A stretch of DNA of 64,000 nucleotides, taken from NCBI GenBank assembly GCA_934045075.1, contig OW203724.1, forward strand, positions 20,365,721-20,429,720. The letters run 5' to 3'. This DNA is from Yponomeuta sedellus (lineage: Eukaryota; Arthropoda; Insecta; Lepidoptera; Yponomeutidae). The notes under the pieces are model-generated. The model searched no databases and had not been told where the DNA came from. It was given only the letters and a program-made list of their open reading frames with translations. The translations under genes were made by a program, and so were the position numbers. Positions 21,615 through 33,412 of this stretch are shown in pieces (the first letter of the stretch is position 1; each line of letters starts with the position of its first letter).

Positions 21615-22640
21615 CTAGTTGTTTACTACGTAACTTGGATATTTAGTAAGCCTTGAAATGTATTTTATGTGTATGTGCAATAAAAAAGTTCTAATCTATT
21701 TAAGATTTTTCATGACCTTTTATAATGTATGGTGTAAAATAATAGTACGTTGTATAATAGTACATTAATACAAAAGACGCACTGATGTTCGGACGTCTAA
21801 AAGAGGTCCGAGGCAAAGCCGGGGACATAATGCGTGGAAATTTAATAGGAACTAGGCAAAACTTTCTAATAGAAAATACAATTACTTTTCAAAATCAATG
21901 ACGAACAATGAACCCTGATAACTTTTCCCGCGTTGAAGTGTTCACTTGTTTTTTTTTTCAATAAGCAGCTTTCTATTTTCTATTTGTTCGAAATTTAAAA
22001 GCCTTGATAAGTTACCTACTTGGTTGCCATGTTTCGAAGTAAAAGATCGTTTCAATTTTAAATTACACGTCATACATAATTTTATGAGTACCTACTATGG
22101 ATTTTATCGGGCCACTGAAACACGTCAGGTATTGATTTTCGTACAACTTTTGAAGGCCATTGCCGTGTATGTATAGCTAGTAGGTACAACAATTTCGATT
22201 TATCCCTGAGAAGGTTGTCAAAATAATGCTCAAATTTCTAAGTATGTTTGAGAAAAGAGTATTAATCTAATCTAACCTTCTACCCACGCCTTCGTTCGCG
22301 TGGCAATTTTATTTTGATGAGTATTTTCTGGTATGTTATAATGGTTTTGTCTTTAAAATGATTTGTTTAATACTTTTCATGCGGTGTCACTTATTACCTA
22401 CACCCATTGAGTCAAACTAGTGACTGCTTTGTGAGATAATCAGCAGTTATTTTTCAAACATCCTTTCAAACCTTCTCCCTTGAAAGATTTATCCTTCATT
22501 ATTGAAAATAAAACTAGCACTCACCATTTCTGTTCTCGCTATCAGCCGGCTTCATCTGGATGGGATGGTGCATCTGGAACAAACACATTATTTTTTAATA
22601 GCTGTTACGTCTCTCGAGCCAACGGCAAACGTAGTACATA
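21615..22640. other. No feature seen
   Basis: AT-rich. A faint repeat L start (CCCACGCCTTCGTTCGCGTG) is at about 22275-22300. The 76-codon frame at 21946-22176 has no recognisable content. Confidence 0.4.
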
Positions 22641-22654
22641 GATAGATAGAGAAC

Positions 22655-22720
22655 CTAAGAGTACAGATGGCGGCCTTATCACTAAAAGTGATCTCATCCA
22701 GACAGCCTTTAGATGGACTG
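22655..22720 (-). mobile_element. LINE 3' tail with conserved hairpin (copy 2)
   Basis: On the minus strand: TGGATGAGATCACTTTTAGT then GATAAGGCCGCCATCTGTAC. The ATCACT/AGTGAT stem lies at 22678-22692. It pairs with the copy at 52990-53050, which has the same stem. Confidence 0.6.
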
Positions 22721-23942
22721 GAGCAGTATATTGGAGAAAAAAGTAATTATTTGATAGGAGTAATCATTTGCTATGCCGTCTAAGGTGTGACAAATGAATG
22801 TGGCTGTGGATGAAAACCTCATCTGCTCTGCAGTGGAACAATTAGTTAGACCTGAAAGGAGACGGGGATTTCTGGGCCCGATTGTAAATAGTTGAGATAT
22901 GGTTTAAAAAAAGCGTTATATTTTTCTATTTTAAAATATAAAAAATGAGCTCAATTCACAATCTGGAAGACGAGAAATCTTAAAAATACATTTAGGTCCA
23001 TAATAAAATAGGATACCGATTACTTTAATCGATTAGTCTGCATATATTAAATAAAAAAACACCTGCACCAGATGATTGATTCAATCAAATTAAATAAATA
23101 CATTATAATATACCTACATAATATCAACAGTTTAAAGAAAATCTAAATACTAACTTGATGAAAATAAATCTTTAAATTGATTCTCGTTTACAGATCGATT
23201 AAACCCGTATTTGTCAACTGTATTTTTAATCTGTGTCTGTGCTAACAGTGGCAGCTCTCTGACTCAATCTATGATCACTCGTCTTCTCGTATCGTTTACA
23301 AGATCGTTTTAGTGCGTTTTGAGTGTGTTTCCTATTGTTTTTGTTATTATATTTCTCCGACCAGTGCTTTCTTTCTACATACTTACGATTTTGCTTAATT
23401 TGCACGTACACGGATAAGTTTAGTATAAGTTTCATTGTCAGCTTGTTGCATAGCCTCACTTTTACTAAATCTCTTGTATTTCTGCTCTCAGATTGCCAAA
23501 ATCCGCAGAATTTTCCGAAATGGTTTGCTAATATATAAGCTCTAAATTGATATCTCTTTCGCTTTTTTACACCCGGGCCCAAGAATGTATGAAAGTGTAT
23601 CCGTCTCCTTTCTACAGTTAAGTAATTGGGCAATGGTACGTAGGAAGCGGTGAGGTATATGAACACTTCAGATACTGGGTGTTTCTCAGGACGTTTTTCT
23701 TCGTAGTAAGTAAGCGAGTGGCATAAAAGATCGCAAATTTAGGTAGCTTTGGAACTAAAATTAGGAATAGGATAAAAAGGTTTATTTCCAAAAAATACAT
23801 GCACGACAAGAAATAAATTTTAAGGCGTTATGCGTTATTGGATGGGTGTGCATACCCAACCCAATAGGACGTAATGTATGTACGTAATAGGAACTATTAT
23901 ATTAGGTATAGATAAGTTATTAACACAGGCGTAAGTTTTTTT
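22721..23942. other. No gene supported
   Basis: AT-rich. The 146-codon minus-strand frame at 23226-23666 is long by chance standards but is lysine- and asparagine-rich as expected of AT-rich DNA, has an opposing frame and shows no motif. Confidence 0.4.
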
Positions 23943-24034
23943 ACATTGCCCCCGCGGTGGAGTATGGCAACCTTCCTGCGATGCAGGAAGCGACGTGCCC
24001 CAGCAGAGGGGACTAAGAAGGGTTGATATCGATG
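23943..24034 (+). mobile_element. Element F 3' end, short
   Basis: TTGCCCCCGCGGTGGAGTAT, CCTTCCTGCGATGCAGGAAG and GGGTTGATATCGATG match the F terminus. About 90 bp remain. Confidence 0.65.
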
Positions 24035-24363
24035 TTTTATTAACTAAGGTACTACGAATACTAGTGTCTGAAATAAATTTTGCTAATGTAATTTTCTTTT
24101 AAAAATAAATGAATGTTTTATTATTTACTAAATAAACGCAAATGTACGTAACTTATTTATCGAAATCATTTATGCATGCCGAAATTCGAACCCATATTCT
24201 ATTTATGTCGATAGCTTACGCTAATGGCATTCGACATGGCAAAGATCCGTCCTTACTTCCCTGTGACGGAACTCATTTGCTGGTTCATATCCGATGTGAA
24301 AGATCGAACGGGAAATAAATCCATTATTTTCGGGCTAAACATATGTACAATCTATTATATTAA
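24035..24363. other. No feature seen
   Basis: AT-rich single-copy-looking DNA. Confidence 0.4.
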
Positions 24364-24577
24364 TTTTAATGCACTAACCCGTGCCAAGGACAATTTTAAA
24401 AACCTATTTAGAGGCTAGAAATTCCACCCATGCCGGGAGTCGAACCCGCGACCTCTGGCTAACCGTGCCAGCGCTCTCCCCAACAGAGCCGGGTTCGAGT
24501 CCCGACATGGGTAGAATTTTTAGCCTCTAAATAGGTTTTTAAAATTGTCCTTAGCACGGGTTAGTGCATTAAAAAAG
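24364..24577. mobile_element. SINE-A palindrome
   Basis: The two ends are inverted copies of the SINE-A 3' region: TTTTAATGCACTAACCCGTG... on the left, ...CACGGGTTAGTGCATTAAAA on the right. Each arm includes AACCTATTTAGAGGCTA and a B box (CGGGAGTCGAACCCG left, CGGGTTCGAGTCCCG right). The arms are about 95 bp and meet in a short centre around CCAACAGAGCC. No clear target duplication is visible. Confidence 0.8.
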
Positions 24578-24609
24578 AACATAATCAATTAAGTTTACCC
24601 AATATCTGT

Positions 24610-24690
24610 CGGAGTGGTCTGAAGTGTCCCAAGACAGAAAACTCTACTGAATTGGGAGAGGCCATTGCCCAGCAGTAAGACACAAACATA
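24610..24690 (+). mobile_element. Short LINE 3' tail
   Basis: TTGGGAGAGGCCATTGCCCA then GCAGTAAGACACAAACATAG, the same ending type as at 10579 and 50265. Confidence 0.5.
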
Positions 24691-24759
24691 GAGGCTACGT
24701 AAAAAACTTTATCTAAGTAATTATTTTTCGATTTCTGATTTTCAACAAGTAATCGCGAT

Positions 24760-25115
24760 TCGATTTCAACCCTCGTATGTCCCCACTGTTGGGGCACGAG
24801 TCTCTTCCTGCATCGCAGGAAGGTTAGGCCATACTCCACCACGGGGGCCAAGTCCGGGTAGGTGGAGGATTGTAAGACAGTGGCGGGCCTTACTGTCAGA
24901 AGTTATCAAGCCGCACATAAGGCCTCTGACATGACTTAACGACTGCCATTACGTGACAGCCAGCGCTAGCGGCTTAACGTGCCTTGCGCAGCACGGATTG
25001 GTTCTGAAAAATGCCACTAGCGATAGCCACGGGACGGTCACCCATCATTCACCTGACCGTACCTGTTATTGCTCTTTAGATTCCAATCACTCGGCTCGAC
25101 TAGGCCATGAGGGCG
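24760..25115 (-). mobile_element. Element F, near full length, minus strand
   Basis: Inverted terminus TCAACCCTCGTATGTCCCCA through CCACGGGGGCCAAGTCCGGG, AAGGCCTCTGACATGACTTA and CTGACCGTACCTGTTATTGC to CGACTAGGCCATGAGGGCGC. The frames across it are by-products. Confidence 0.8.
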
Positions 25116-26249
25116 CTTCATTTGCGATTAGACCCGATCATTGTATAAATAGTTATACAATGATCGAATCCAATCGCTATTGAACATTAGGTACATTGTA
25201 CCTAAGCATAACGCCATACCATAACGTACATGATCCACGAAATATTTCCCTGATCGTATAACAGTAAGGCTATCACGACAGGGCGGTGCGTGGGTGACAA
25301 ATTGTTCAGTTTGTACAGTGTCCTCCTGTGATTGATGATCACTTAGAGATAATTAGATAAGGACGAACCATACCGAGATTACTTCCACAAAGAGGGAATA
25401 TACGGAAGGTTTGATTCATATAGAACGAAAGGGACTAATAGCTGTTTCTTACTCGAATAAAGAATATAGAAATTGATAGGATTCAATTGAGAAAAGACTA
25501 GCCAAAGTCACGTTATACAGGAAACAATCTTTTGTGACCGAAAAACATTTCTATCTCTTTTTGTACTGAAACTTTCCTAAGCGCTCGTTATTAATGTGAC
25601 TCCAGACCAAATAACAAGTTAGCGATTTGGATAAGACATAGCTTATTTCTCATCTCTAATTAACAAAATTATCTTTCAAACCTCTGCGTTTTCACATCGC
25701 GTTACTTCGCAAATTCACCCATGATTCATGGGCCCATTTAGCGGGCGACACTGTCTTGCGATGTCTCGGGATAATTATGATAATAGGCCCGGAATTTCTT
25801 ACGAAGCCCGAAGAGTAAGTCATTAAGTTACATTGTGTACGATGTCAATCTAGCAAATGTGCCGCGCAGCATATTTGCTGACATCAATTTTGTAGAACTT
25901 AAGTCAGTGTAAAACAGCCACTCTATTCAAGCGCACCTATACTGTAGAAATACTAATAAACTTACGAAAAATCAACTAGTGTGTTTGAAACTCAAATACT
26001 CGACAAATGTATGGTGGAAGCGCTAGACTGTACACATTGTGTTCGACCGGTGATGCCAGCGATGTGGTTTAGGCGCAGAACGTCCTCGTCCCTAAATGTT
26101 CCCTTGAAGCAATGTCGTTGCTTAGAAAACAACACTGCACTAGTCGTTTTTCCTTACTTCACAAGAGAGACAAAAAATTGTGACCAGTTTCTGCAGTGTT
26201 CACCAGGAGAACTGATTGTGTTGTGTCGACGTTATTAATATTATTTTAT
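25116..26249. other. No feature seen
   Basis: AT-rich. The 85-codon frame at 25981-26238 sits just before LINE-E but does not continue its frame and has no reverse-transcriptase motif. Confidence 0.4.
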
Positions 26250-26575
26250 TGTGCCAAGAGGACATTTGAAGGATAGGATTCGCAACGAATGCATCCGACA
26301 GAGAACCAAAGTTATCGACGTAGCACAGAGAATTAGCGAGCTGAAGTGGCAGTGGGCTGGCCATATCTCTCGAAGAACCGACAACCGTTGGAGTAAACGT
26401 GTTCCGCGACTCGGCAAACGTAGTGTAGGACGCCCTCCGACTAGGTGGGATGACGATCTGCGAAAAATTGCCGTCATCTGACGGATGCTGCAAGCTGAAG
26501 ACAGGGCGCTGTGGCGCTCATTAGGAGAGGGCTATGTCAAGCAGTGGACTAACATATAGCCTGAAGAAGAAGAAG
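26250..26575 (+). pseudogene. LINE-E reverse transcriptase C-terminus, broken
   Basis: The frame from about 26251 reads HLKDRIRNECIRQRTKV, ELKWQWAGHISRRTD and GRPPTRWDDDLRKI, the C-terminal region common to lepidopteran LINE reverse transcriptases. It acts, when whole, downstream of the polymerase domain. A TGA at about 26479 interrupts it, after which the same frame continues RMLQAEDRALWRSLGEGYVK and QWTNI, then the (GAA)n tail near 26563-26576. No catalytic YADD or endonuclease part is present: the copy is 5'-truncated and dead. The overlapping minus-strand frames are shadows. Confidence 0.85.
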
Positions 26576-26576
26576 A

Positions 26577-27087
26577 AGTGGACATTTTGTGTATTTATAG
26601 GACATTCGGCACCTACACCCGCGAATAAATTGTTAAGCGAACTTATTAATTAAAACAAGAAGCTAGTAACAATGAAATGTTTGTGTCAATCTAAGAAAGT
26701 AATTGGTGGAGTTTGTCCTTTGACAGTAGCTTAGTTCGAAAAGTATACCGTTCGTAGGCAGGAAGTATTGGTAACAGTTAGCGAGTACTCATTGCTGCTA
26801 CGAAACCAACGTTGTACGAGTACATAAGCTACTAATATCAGAAATGTAAAAAAAGGTACGGTGAAATGGCTCTAAATTCACGTATTTGTATCGCAATTCG
26901 GCATACAGACATACAGAGAAATATTCATATTTCTTTATTTTTAAGTGTATTTATAAAAGATTCTAATTAAAAGCAGATTGCTTGGAGACTTAACTACTTT
27001 TGCCATGTATTAATAAATCATAACCACAGCTAGATCATAAATTAATGTATTTAGTATCTTACAAACAAAGTAATTAGGAATTTGCAC
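26577..27087. other. No feature seen
   Basis: AT-rich DNA without repeat landmarks. Confidence 0.4.
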
Positions 27088-27099
27088 AAGTTAGAAATA

Positions 27100-27351
27100 A
27101 ACTATTTTTATTTTTAATGCACTAACCCGTGCTATGGACAATTTTAAAAAACCTATTTAGTATATCCTAACCTATTTATATATATATAACCTGAACGTAA
27201 TACAAAGAATAGTGTAAAGAGGTTCGAAATTTCACTGATGCTGGTGAGTCACCCATTGGCTCAGTTGGATAGAGTGCTGGCACGGATAGCCATAGGTCGC
27301 GTGTTCGAATCCCGGCATGGGTGGAATTTTTAGCCTCTAAATAGGTTTTTT
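27100..27351 (+). mobile_element. SINE-A with inverted 5' stub and 12-bp duplication
   Basis: Inverted terminus TTTTTAATGCACTAACCCGT... then ACCTATTTAG at the left, direct body from about 27190 with a full tRNA-like head (GGCTCAGTTGGATAGAGTGC) and B box (GTGTTCGAATCCCGG), ending TAGCCTCTAAATAGG. AAGTTA-G/T-AAATA flanks it at 27088-27099 and 27352-27363 (one mismatch). Confidence 0.75.
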
Positions 27352-27363
27352 AAGTTATAAATA

Positions 27364-29414
27364 GTATTATCGTATGAGAGAGATCACGTCAAAAGACAGA
27401 TAATGTTTTTTTTTTTTCTTATTTTCTGTCCATCCAATACTATAAATAAGATAACATGTAGAAAATATTGTTAAATATTCTAGTCAATTTCAACGTTCGT
27501 TTGAACTGTATGGCCTATTGTTACTTTTACAAACGTAATACAACTCGTAAATTGGCAATGTATCTGTCTTGTATCTATTAGAAGAAAGTGGCTATTTATT
27601 GCAGTCTTGGAGGTGTCAAAACATATCTTGTTCTGAATCACAAAACACTAAAATATCAGCGGCAACATAACAATTTTGACGGACAACCGACTACAAGTGT
27701 CATCGTCCAACGACACCGCTCCAAAGCGACCCTCAGTTCCCCTATTACAAGCTTGACTTTTCAATATCGATATAAGAATGATATGCGAAAGAAATCTTTG
27801 AAACCACGTACCTCCACTCCGGTTCTTTAAGGCAAAAGGTTTGCTCCATCGTTGATCAAATGCAGAATCACAAAAAATCTTGAGTGCTGATTTGCCAATT
27901 TATACATTACTTTAGTTAGATGACTATTCTGAATAAAGTCATTTCAAAAGAGTGTTTAGATGTTTATCAAGATCAGTTTTTGGTTATTTTCTTTTTTTTT
28001 ATTCTACATTTAAAATTTCAAAAGTCTAACAATTTTATAAGTGTGCTGGTTAGTGTTAGGAAAACCAAAGAGTAAGATGACCCATAATGCATTTTAGAAT
28101 AAAATTTTACCGCAAAATCGTAAGGAATCTTCTAAGGCAATCCGTTTGTTATCTAAACCGTTGTTATTCATTCTGGCGCGCACAATAATCCGAGGCGTTC
28201 GTAGGATGAGACTAGTATCCGCACATGAGAGACCGTCGCAGTTTAATTCAGATTGTCAGTGTAAATAATAATGCATAAAATATACAAAATACTTGCAATG
28301 AATTGTGTAACAGAATGAAGGTGACGGCGGAGCACATAAAATTCACCTCTGACAAACACATGCTTGCCTTCAAGCGGAGATAAAATGAGAGCGCCAATCC
28401 CTTTTCAATCCCTTTCCTTCGATTATATCGTCATTGTACTCCCCTCTAGTTCGCGACAGGCCCTTTTCCCTGTCTGTCACTCGTCGCATCGTTTATTTCT
28501 GTCGGACAGAAGCGCGCCGGCGACCCATTATTCGACTTCTAATTGAGTAATGAGCATATTGGCAGGTGCTCCGATGTCGTGATAGCTCAAAGTAGGCAGG
28601 CACGCGGCACACGCCTAGCACACGGTGCGCGCTTTTGTAACATCATGATTCTTAAAGTTATGTAGAGCCAGTTTGTGTGCGACGTCGCTGCGCAATTACT
28701 GTAAGGCGGAACGGTGGTATTTAGTTCCTCTACACAAAAACGGAAATGGATACGCATGCCAAATATGACTTCTTATTGAGTGTGTGCTAGGTCTCAAACT
28801 TTTCTTTGGAATAAAGAATAGTTTGAGACCCGGTGTGCACACGCTGTTGGATTCACACCTTTTGATTAGTTGTTTAATATCTGGGCACTTTACAGTTAAG
28901 TACTAGGAAGACATTATTATGATCTGTTTGTGGTCACGTTTTAAACTTTCATGTGAAAGTTTATCGGTAAAACTTAACGATGCGGTCAAAGCTGATGACC
29001 ACAGAAAACATATTGCCGCCATAGGCAAGAATGTGCTTAATAGACGATGAAGAAAGTCGATTCACTGGCCATTAGGAGTTCCGAGACAAGAGTTTGGTGC
29101 TCAGGTGCTGAACCAGAGTTTTCTGTGGCGTAGCTAGCGTAGAATATGCAAGTAATTTTGAAAGGTCCTGTATCCATACATTATTAAGGTTTCAGCTCTG
29201 AAATCCCTAAAATAAACCGCTGTTTCGTACATTCTCTAGAGCAGGTGTTGACGTTTAGTATGAAACAGGTGATATTATTTCGCGATTTTTGTGTTGTCCT
29301 CGTGATAAAGTGATTTGTATAGATCTGTAGCATAAGCCCCTTAAGTTCTTCAGGATCTTTCTAGATCACGTTTTATATAGGTGTAATTAAAATATATGTT
29401 ACATCTTATAGACC
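27364..29414. other. No gene seen; one small inverted repeat
   Basis: Mostly AT-rich. 28786-28842 holds inverted GGTCTCAAACT (28790-28800) and AGTTTGAGACC (28820-28830), with GTGTGTGC and GTGTGCACAC extending the arms imperfectly. 28350-28720 is more GC-rich with no landmarks. Confidence 0.4.
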
Positions 29415-29416
29415 TA

Positions 29417-29622
29417 CAGTCTGTTAGCTTTTAGAATATATCTCGGGCTCTAGCGTAGGCTCCGAAAGCACACGAGTGTAATACTACTTCCTGCTCTGTA
29501 TAAAACTTATCTTCACTATTTTGAAAAGTTATGTATTATTAAGTGTCATATTAGTTCCGATATTTCTATGACACGAATATATCCGATAGTAGCCGAGGTA
29601 TATTCTAAAAGCTAACAGACTG
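29417..29622. mobile_element. MITE-H, complete, TA-flanked
   Basis: Begins CAGTCTGTTAGCTTTTAGAA and ends in the inverse, with TA on each side (29415-29416 and 29623-29624). Internal landmarks CACACGAGTGTAATACTACT and ATATATCCGATAGTAGCC recur at 49029, 51065 and 56064. A CAGT start and TA target fit Tc1/mariner-type cut-and-paste elements. It is non-coding, so a transposase elsewhere would be needed. Confidence 0.8.
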
Positions 29623-29634
29623 TACACTTGTATC

Positions 29635-29725
29635 ACAGATGGGTATGGAAGAGGCCACTTGCCACGATCCCGACCTGAATCTGATCCTCTTCTTTAGCTT
29701 TATCAACAAGCATAAGAAACGCCAG
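29635..29725 (-). mobile_element. LINE-G tail scrap
   Basis: GAAGAGGCCACTTGCCACGA, TCCCGACCTGAATCTGATCC and TTATCAACAAGCATAAG are inverted, diverged LINE-G landmarks. The 65-codon frame over it is not a gene. Confidence 0.45.
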
Positions 29726-30142
29726 TTTCATTTAACACTATCAACAAACAATACTGCTTTGGTCAGCAGTGAAATCTTCCCTGACAATTATAATAGTCCT
29801 TTGAGCGGGCAACAGGTAGTTGGTATAAAATACTGAATTTAGCATTAAAATAATTAAACATAGACTCTTTAAAAATTCGCGGATTAAATGATTTTCTGTT
29901 GCCATAAAATACTTATTGTGACGATCATTCAACTCTTGGAGTCGTCGCTGTCTCTGAGTGTTGATTTCAGCGTAAGAATAGTTAGTTGGTAACAACATAG
30001 TTGAACCATGAACATATATTGTTAACAGATTCTGTCTTGCCAATATAATCGTAATTTAAAAATAAAAAACGTCGCCAAGTAAATTTTAGTCACGGCCAAA
30101 AATCACCTCATAAAATTACTTTTATTTTAAATTATGTTATAA

Positions 30143-32321
30143 TTGCAGCTGCTTAGCGAACTTTTCTCAATTCCAAAACGTAAGGCTAAGTTTCTTCTTC
30201 TTCGCAGCTTCAAGGGTGTTAACTTGGATGCGCTTGCAGCGGATGTTGATGCAGTGGACTGGTCGCCTGTTACTGAGAGCAAGACTTCCGATGAGAAGGT
30301 GACTCACTTTAACTCAATTGTGACGAGCCTCTTTGATAAACATGCCCCAGTCAAACGAGTCAAGGTCAGGCATTTGCCCGCACCTTGGCTCACACATGCC
30401 ATTAAGCAATTAATGGCTAAGCGTGATCAGGCCAAACGCAAGCACAAAAAAGACCCCACAGACGAAAACTTCATCCGCTACAAGGTGCTGCGTAATCGCT
30501 GTAGTAGGATGTGTAGGGATGCTAAGAGACGACACATCCACGACTCGATTGAAAAGTTTAGTTCAGCTGAAGTCTGGAAATTTCTCAAGACGCTCGGGAT
30601 TGGCAAATCTCCCAATAGTACTCCTACAAATATTGACTTTAACGCCCTTAACAGGCACTTCTCCAAGCCTCCTGTCACTTTAGAAGACAACGTCAAAACC
30701 AGCACACTAAATTATCTTTCTTTACAGCGAAAACCCGACTGCGCTCCATTCTCCTTCAAAACTATCACAATGACTGACGTCAAGAAAGCTATCCTTTCCA
30801 TTTCCTCTAAGGCGGTTGGAGACGACCAGATCAGCTCTCAGATGCTGGTTCTGGCCATTGATGGACTGGTGCCCATTATCACCCATATATTTAACTTTTC
30901 CTTGGTCACCAGTTCGTTTCCTTCAATCTGGAGAAGGGCTCACGTCATTCCGCTCCCCAAATCTACCAACACTACCTCGTTCTCAGAATTCCGCCCAATT
31001 TCTATCCTTCCTTTCCTCTCAAAAGTCCTGGAATCCCTTGTAAACATCCAGTTTTCATCTTTCCTTTCTGCAAATAATCTCCTTAACCCTTTCCAATCCG
31101 GTTTCCGTCCCGGTCACAGCACGGTTACGGCACTGCTGAAGGTCACAGACGACATTCGTCTTGCAAAAGATAACGGGCAGCTCACTGTTCTGACTCTGCT
31201 TGACTTCAGCAGTGCCTTTAACTGTGTCGACTTTGATATCCTTTTAGCCATACTCAGCTCTCTTAACGTATCTCCTCGTGATAGAATGGTTCGACACCTA
31301 TCTCCGGGGGCGCTGGCAGTGTGTGCGCTCTGATGAGACTACCTCTGAATCCTCTGATTGGTGCAAACTCACTGCAGGCGTACCCCAGGGGGGAGTTCTC
31401 TCTCCTCTTCTTTTCTCTATTTTTATTAACTCTGTAACGGACTCATTGTCATCGCGCTACCATCTCTACGCAGACGACCTGCAGCTTTATAGGCACTTTG
31501 GAGTGGATGAGTTTAAATCGGCTGTGGATAATATGAATGCTGACTTGCTTCGGATTTTAGATTGGGCTCGTCACTTTGGTCTCTTGGTGAATCCCAAGAA
31601 ATCGCAGGCGATGCTGATTGGCAGTCCGCACTTCTACAGGTCGCTTATGAAGCAGACAGTGGTACCTATGGTTGTCTTTGATGGCATACCTATTGCCTAT
31701 TCGACTACCGCTAGGAACTTAGGAGTGCTTTTCGACTGTCATCTCAATTGGGCTGCTCATATCAGTGAAGTCAGCCGACGAGTCTTTGCGGCTTTTCATT
31801 CGCTCCGACGTCTCCAGTACTTCCTGCCCCGCAAAACCAAAATAATTCTTGCCCAGTATCTTCTTCTTCCTCTCCTTGACTACGCGGATGTCTGCTACTT
31901 GGATGCCAACGAGGAGCTGTTAGATAAGCTCGAACGACTTCAAAACTTGGGTATCCGGTTCATATACGGTTTACGCAAGTTTGATCATGTCTCCAGTTTT
32001 CGACAAGAGTTAAATTGGCTCCCAATCCGCCTTCGCCGGAATGCACATATACTTTCTCTTCTGTACAAAATCGTCCATAATCCTTCTTATCCATTATATT
32101 TAAAAGAACGATTTAATTTGTTGCACTCTGGAGTGAGACCAGTGAGAACCTTAAATTCCCATCTCCTTCAGATTCCTGTCCACAACACTGGAGCCTACGG
32201 GGATTCGTTCTCGGTCCATTCGGTCAGGCTGTGGAATGCACTGCCGCAGAGTATTCGTACTAGCCCGTCATTCAGTACTTTCAGGAAACGGTTGAAAGAG
32301 CATTATCTGTCTATATCTTAG
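30143..32321 (+). pseudogene. CR1/Jockey-like LINE reverse transcriptase, frameshifted
   Basis: Copies LINE RNA into DNA at a nicked target. Two overlapping frames (30143-31333 and 31278-32321) join by one frameshift at about 31278-31285. Order: a basic linker typical of the region between endonuclease and RT; RT blocks with FRPISILPFLSKVLE and FQSGFRPGHSTVTALL; motif A LLDFSSAFNCVD; then in the second frame AGVPQGGVLSPLLF (motif B) and the catalytic YADD at 31467-31478; LGVLFDCHLNWAAHI; and a long C-terminal region ending SVRLWNALPQSIRTSP, FRKRLKEHYLSIS and TAG. No apurinic endonuclease domain or first ORF lies upstream; a TAA immediately precedes the frame, so it is 5'-truncated. The clade is judged from motif style only. 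Apart from the one frameshift the frame is clean, so it is fairly recent. Confidence 0.92.
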
Positions 32322-32695
32322 CTCCTTGATAGGTATGTATGTAAGTAGGTTCTTATTCTGTATTGTTTACGTATTATTATGTATTGTTTATGTATGTATG
32401 TATGTATGTAGGTAGATTTCTTTGATGGTTTATGTAGTTTATTCTTTACATTATTAGCTTTTATGTATTTGGGTAGATATCTATTTTGGCATGATTTTGT
32501 TATCTGTGTAAGTGTATTAGTATGTAGTGTATGTTGTGCACGTGCATAGACCCGTTTCACATCCCCACTCCAACACCCAAGGTTTGCTGGAAGAAATCTC
32601 TTACAGAGATAAGCTCGCCTTTGTACATGTATTTTCTTTAATTGTATTTCTTTTTTTGTGTTTTTCGTGTACAATAAAGTATAAACTAGTCTTAA
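32322..32695 (+). mobile_element. 3' tail of the LINE with conserved hairpin (copy 3)
   Basis: Follows the stop codon: a TATG-rich stretch at 32333-32412, then GCTGGAAGAAATCTCTTACA, GAGATAAGCTCGCCTTTGTA and a terminal GTACAATAAAGTATAAAC. The ATCTCT/AGAGAT stem is at 32596-32610. No poly(A) is present. The minus-strand 135-codon frame here is a by-product of the low-complexity DNA. Confidence 0.8.
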
Positions 32696-32699
32696 AAAT

Positions 32700-33412
32700 A
32701 TAAAAAATCTCCTTTTTTCATACAAATACTGTAATTTCGCCGCTTATTGACGCTATTTCGAGCTCTCACAACACCTGCATGGGTTAAAATGTCAGACTTT
32801 GACAGTCAATGTACCGAAAAGACGCTAAATTTGACTTTTAAAATGCGGCACTATAGTCGTCGCACTACCTGAGCTGGACAGATTAAAATAACAATGTAAA
32901 TCGATAAAGAAAGACGCAATACATATGAATATATAAGAAATGTCTCAAGTAGCCAAGAATCGCGAAAAAAGCAATGAGTTCGTTCCATTGGCGACTTGTC
33001 GCTATTGGCGATTATCGATCACCGAATGGTGCGTAGTCCAACAAGCGACCGTCTGGCAACACTGACACCCATTTCCAATTAAACATACCAATTACTGCTG
33101 AATCCTACATTCCCTTCGGCCGATCGACCGGTGAGAAAATCACTTACGAATACGTGTATGTTTACAGATCAGCGAACAATCTTCATTGTGACGCTGCGCT
33201 TGTTTACACTGCCGCGTGATCCGGGCCTTTGTTTGTGAATAATTAAAATAGTTTCGATTGTTTGCGTCGGGCCCCGCCGTCCGTGTGTAAATAAATCAGC
33301 GCGTCTACTCGCGATCCGTGTAACTACGTTATGAGTCCAAGCGGATGGATAATTTCACTTAAAATTCTATGAATGTTGCAAATTATAGGACAAAGGGCGT
33401 AGTTGTGTATAA
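32700..33412. other. No feature seen
   Basis: 33110-33340 is somewhat GC-rich (ATCCGGGCCTTTGTTTGTGA, CGTCGGGCCCCGCCGTCCGT) without repeat landmarks and may be conserved non-coding DNA. Confidence 0.35.

Noticed and set aside
23226..23666. 146-codon minus-strand frame as a gene
   Set aside because: AT-driven lysine/asparagine content, an opposing open frame, no motif, no splice or promoter context.
32318..32725. 135-codon minus frame
   Set aside because: It is a by-product of the TATG-rich LINE tail.
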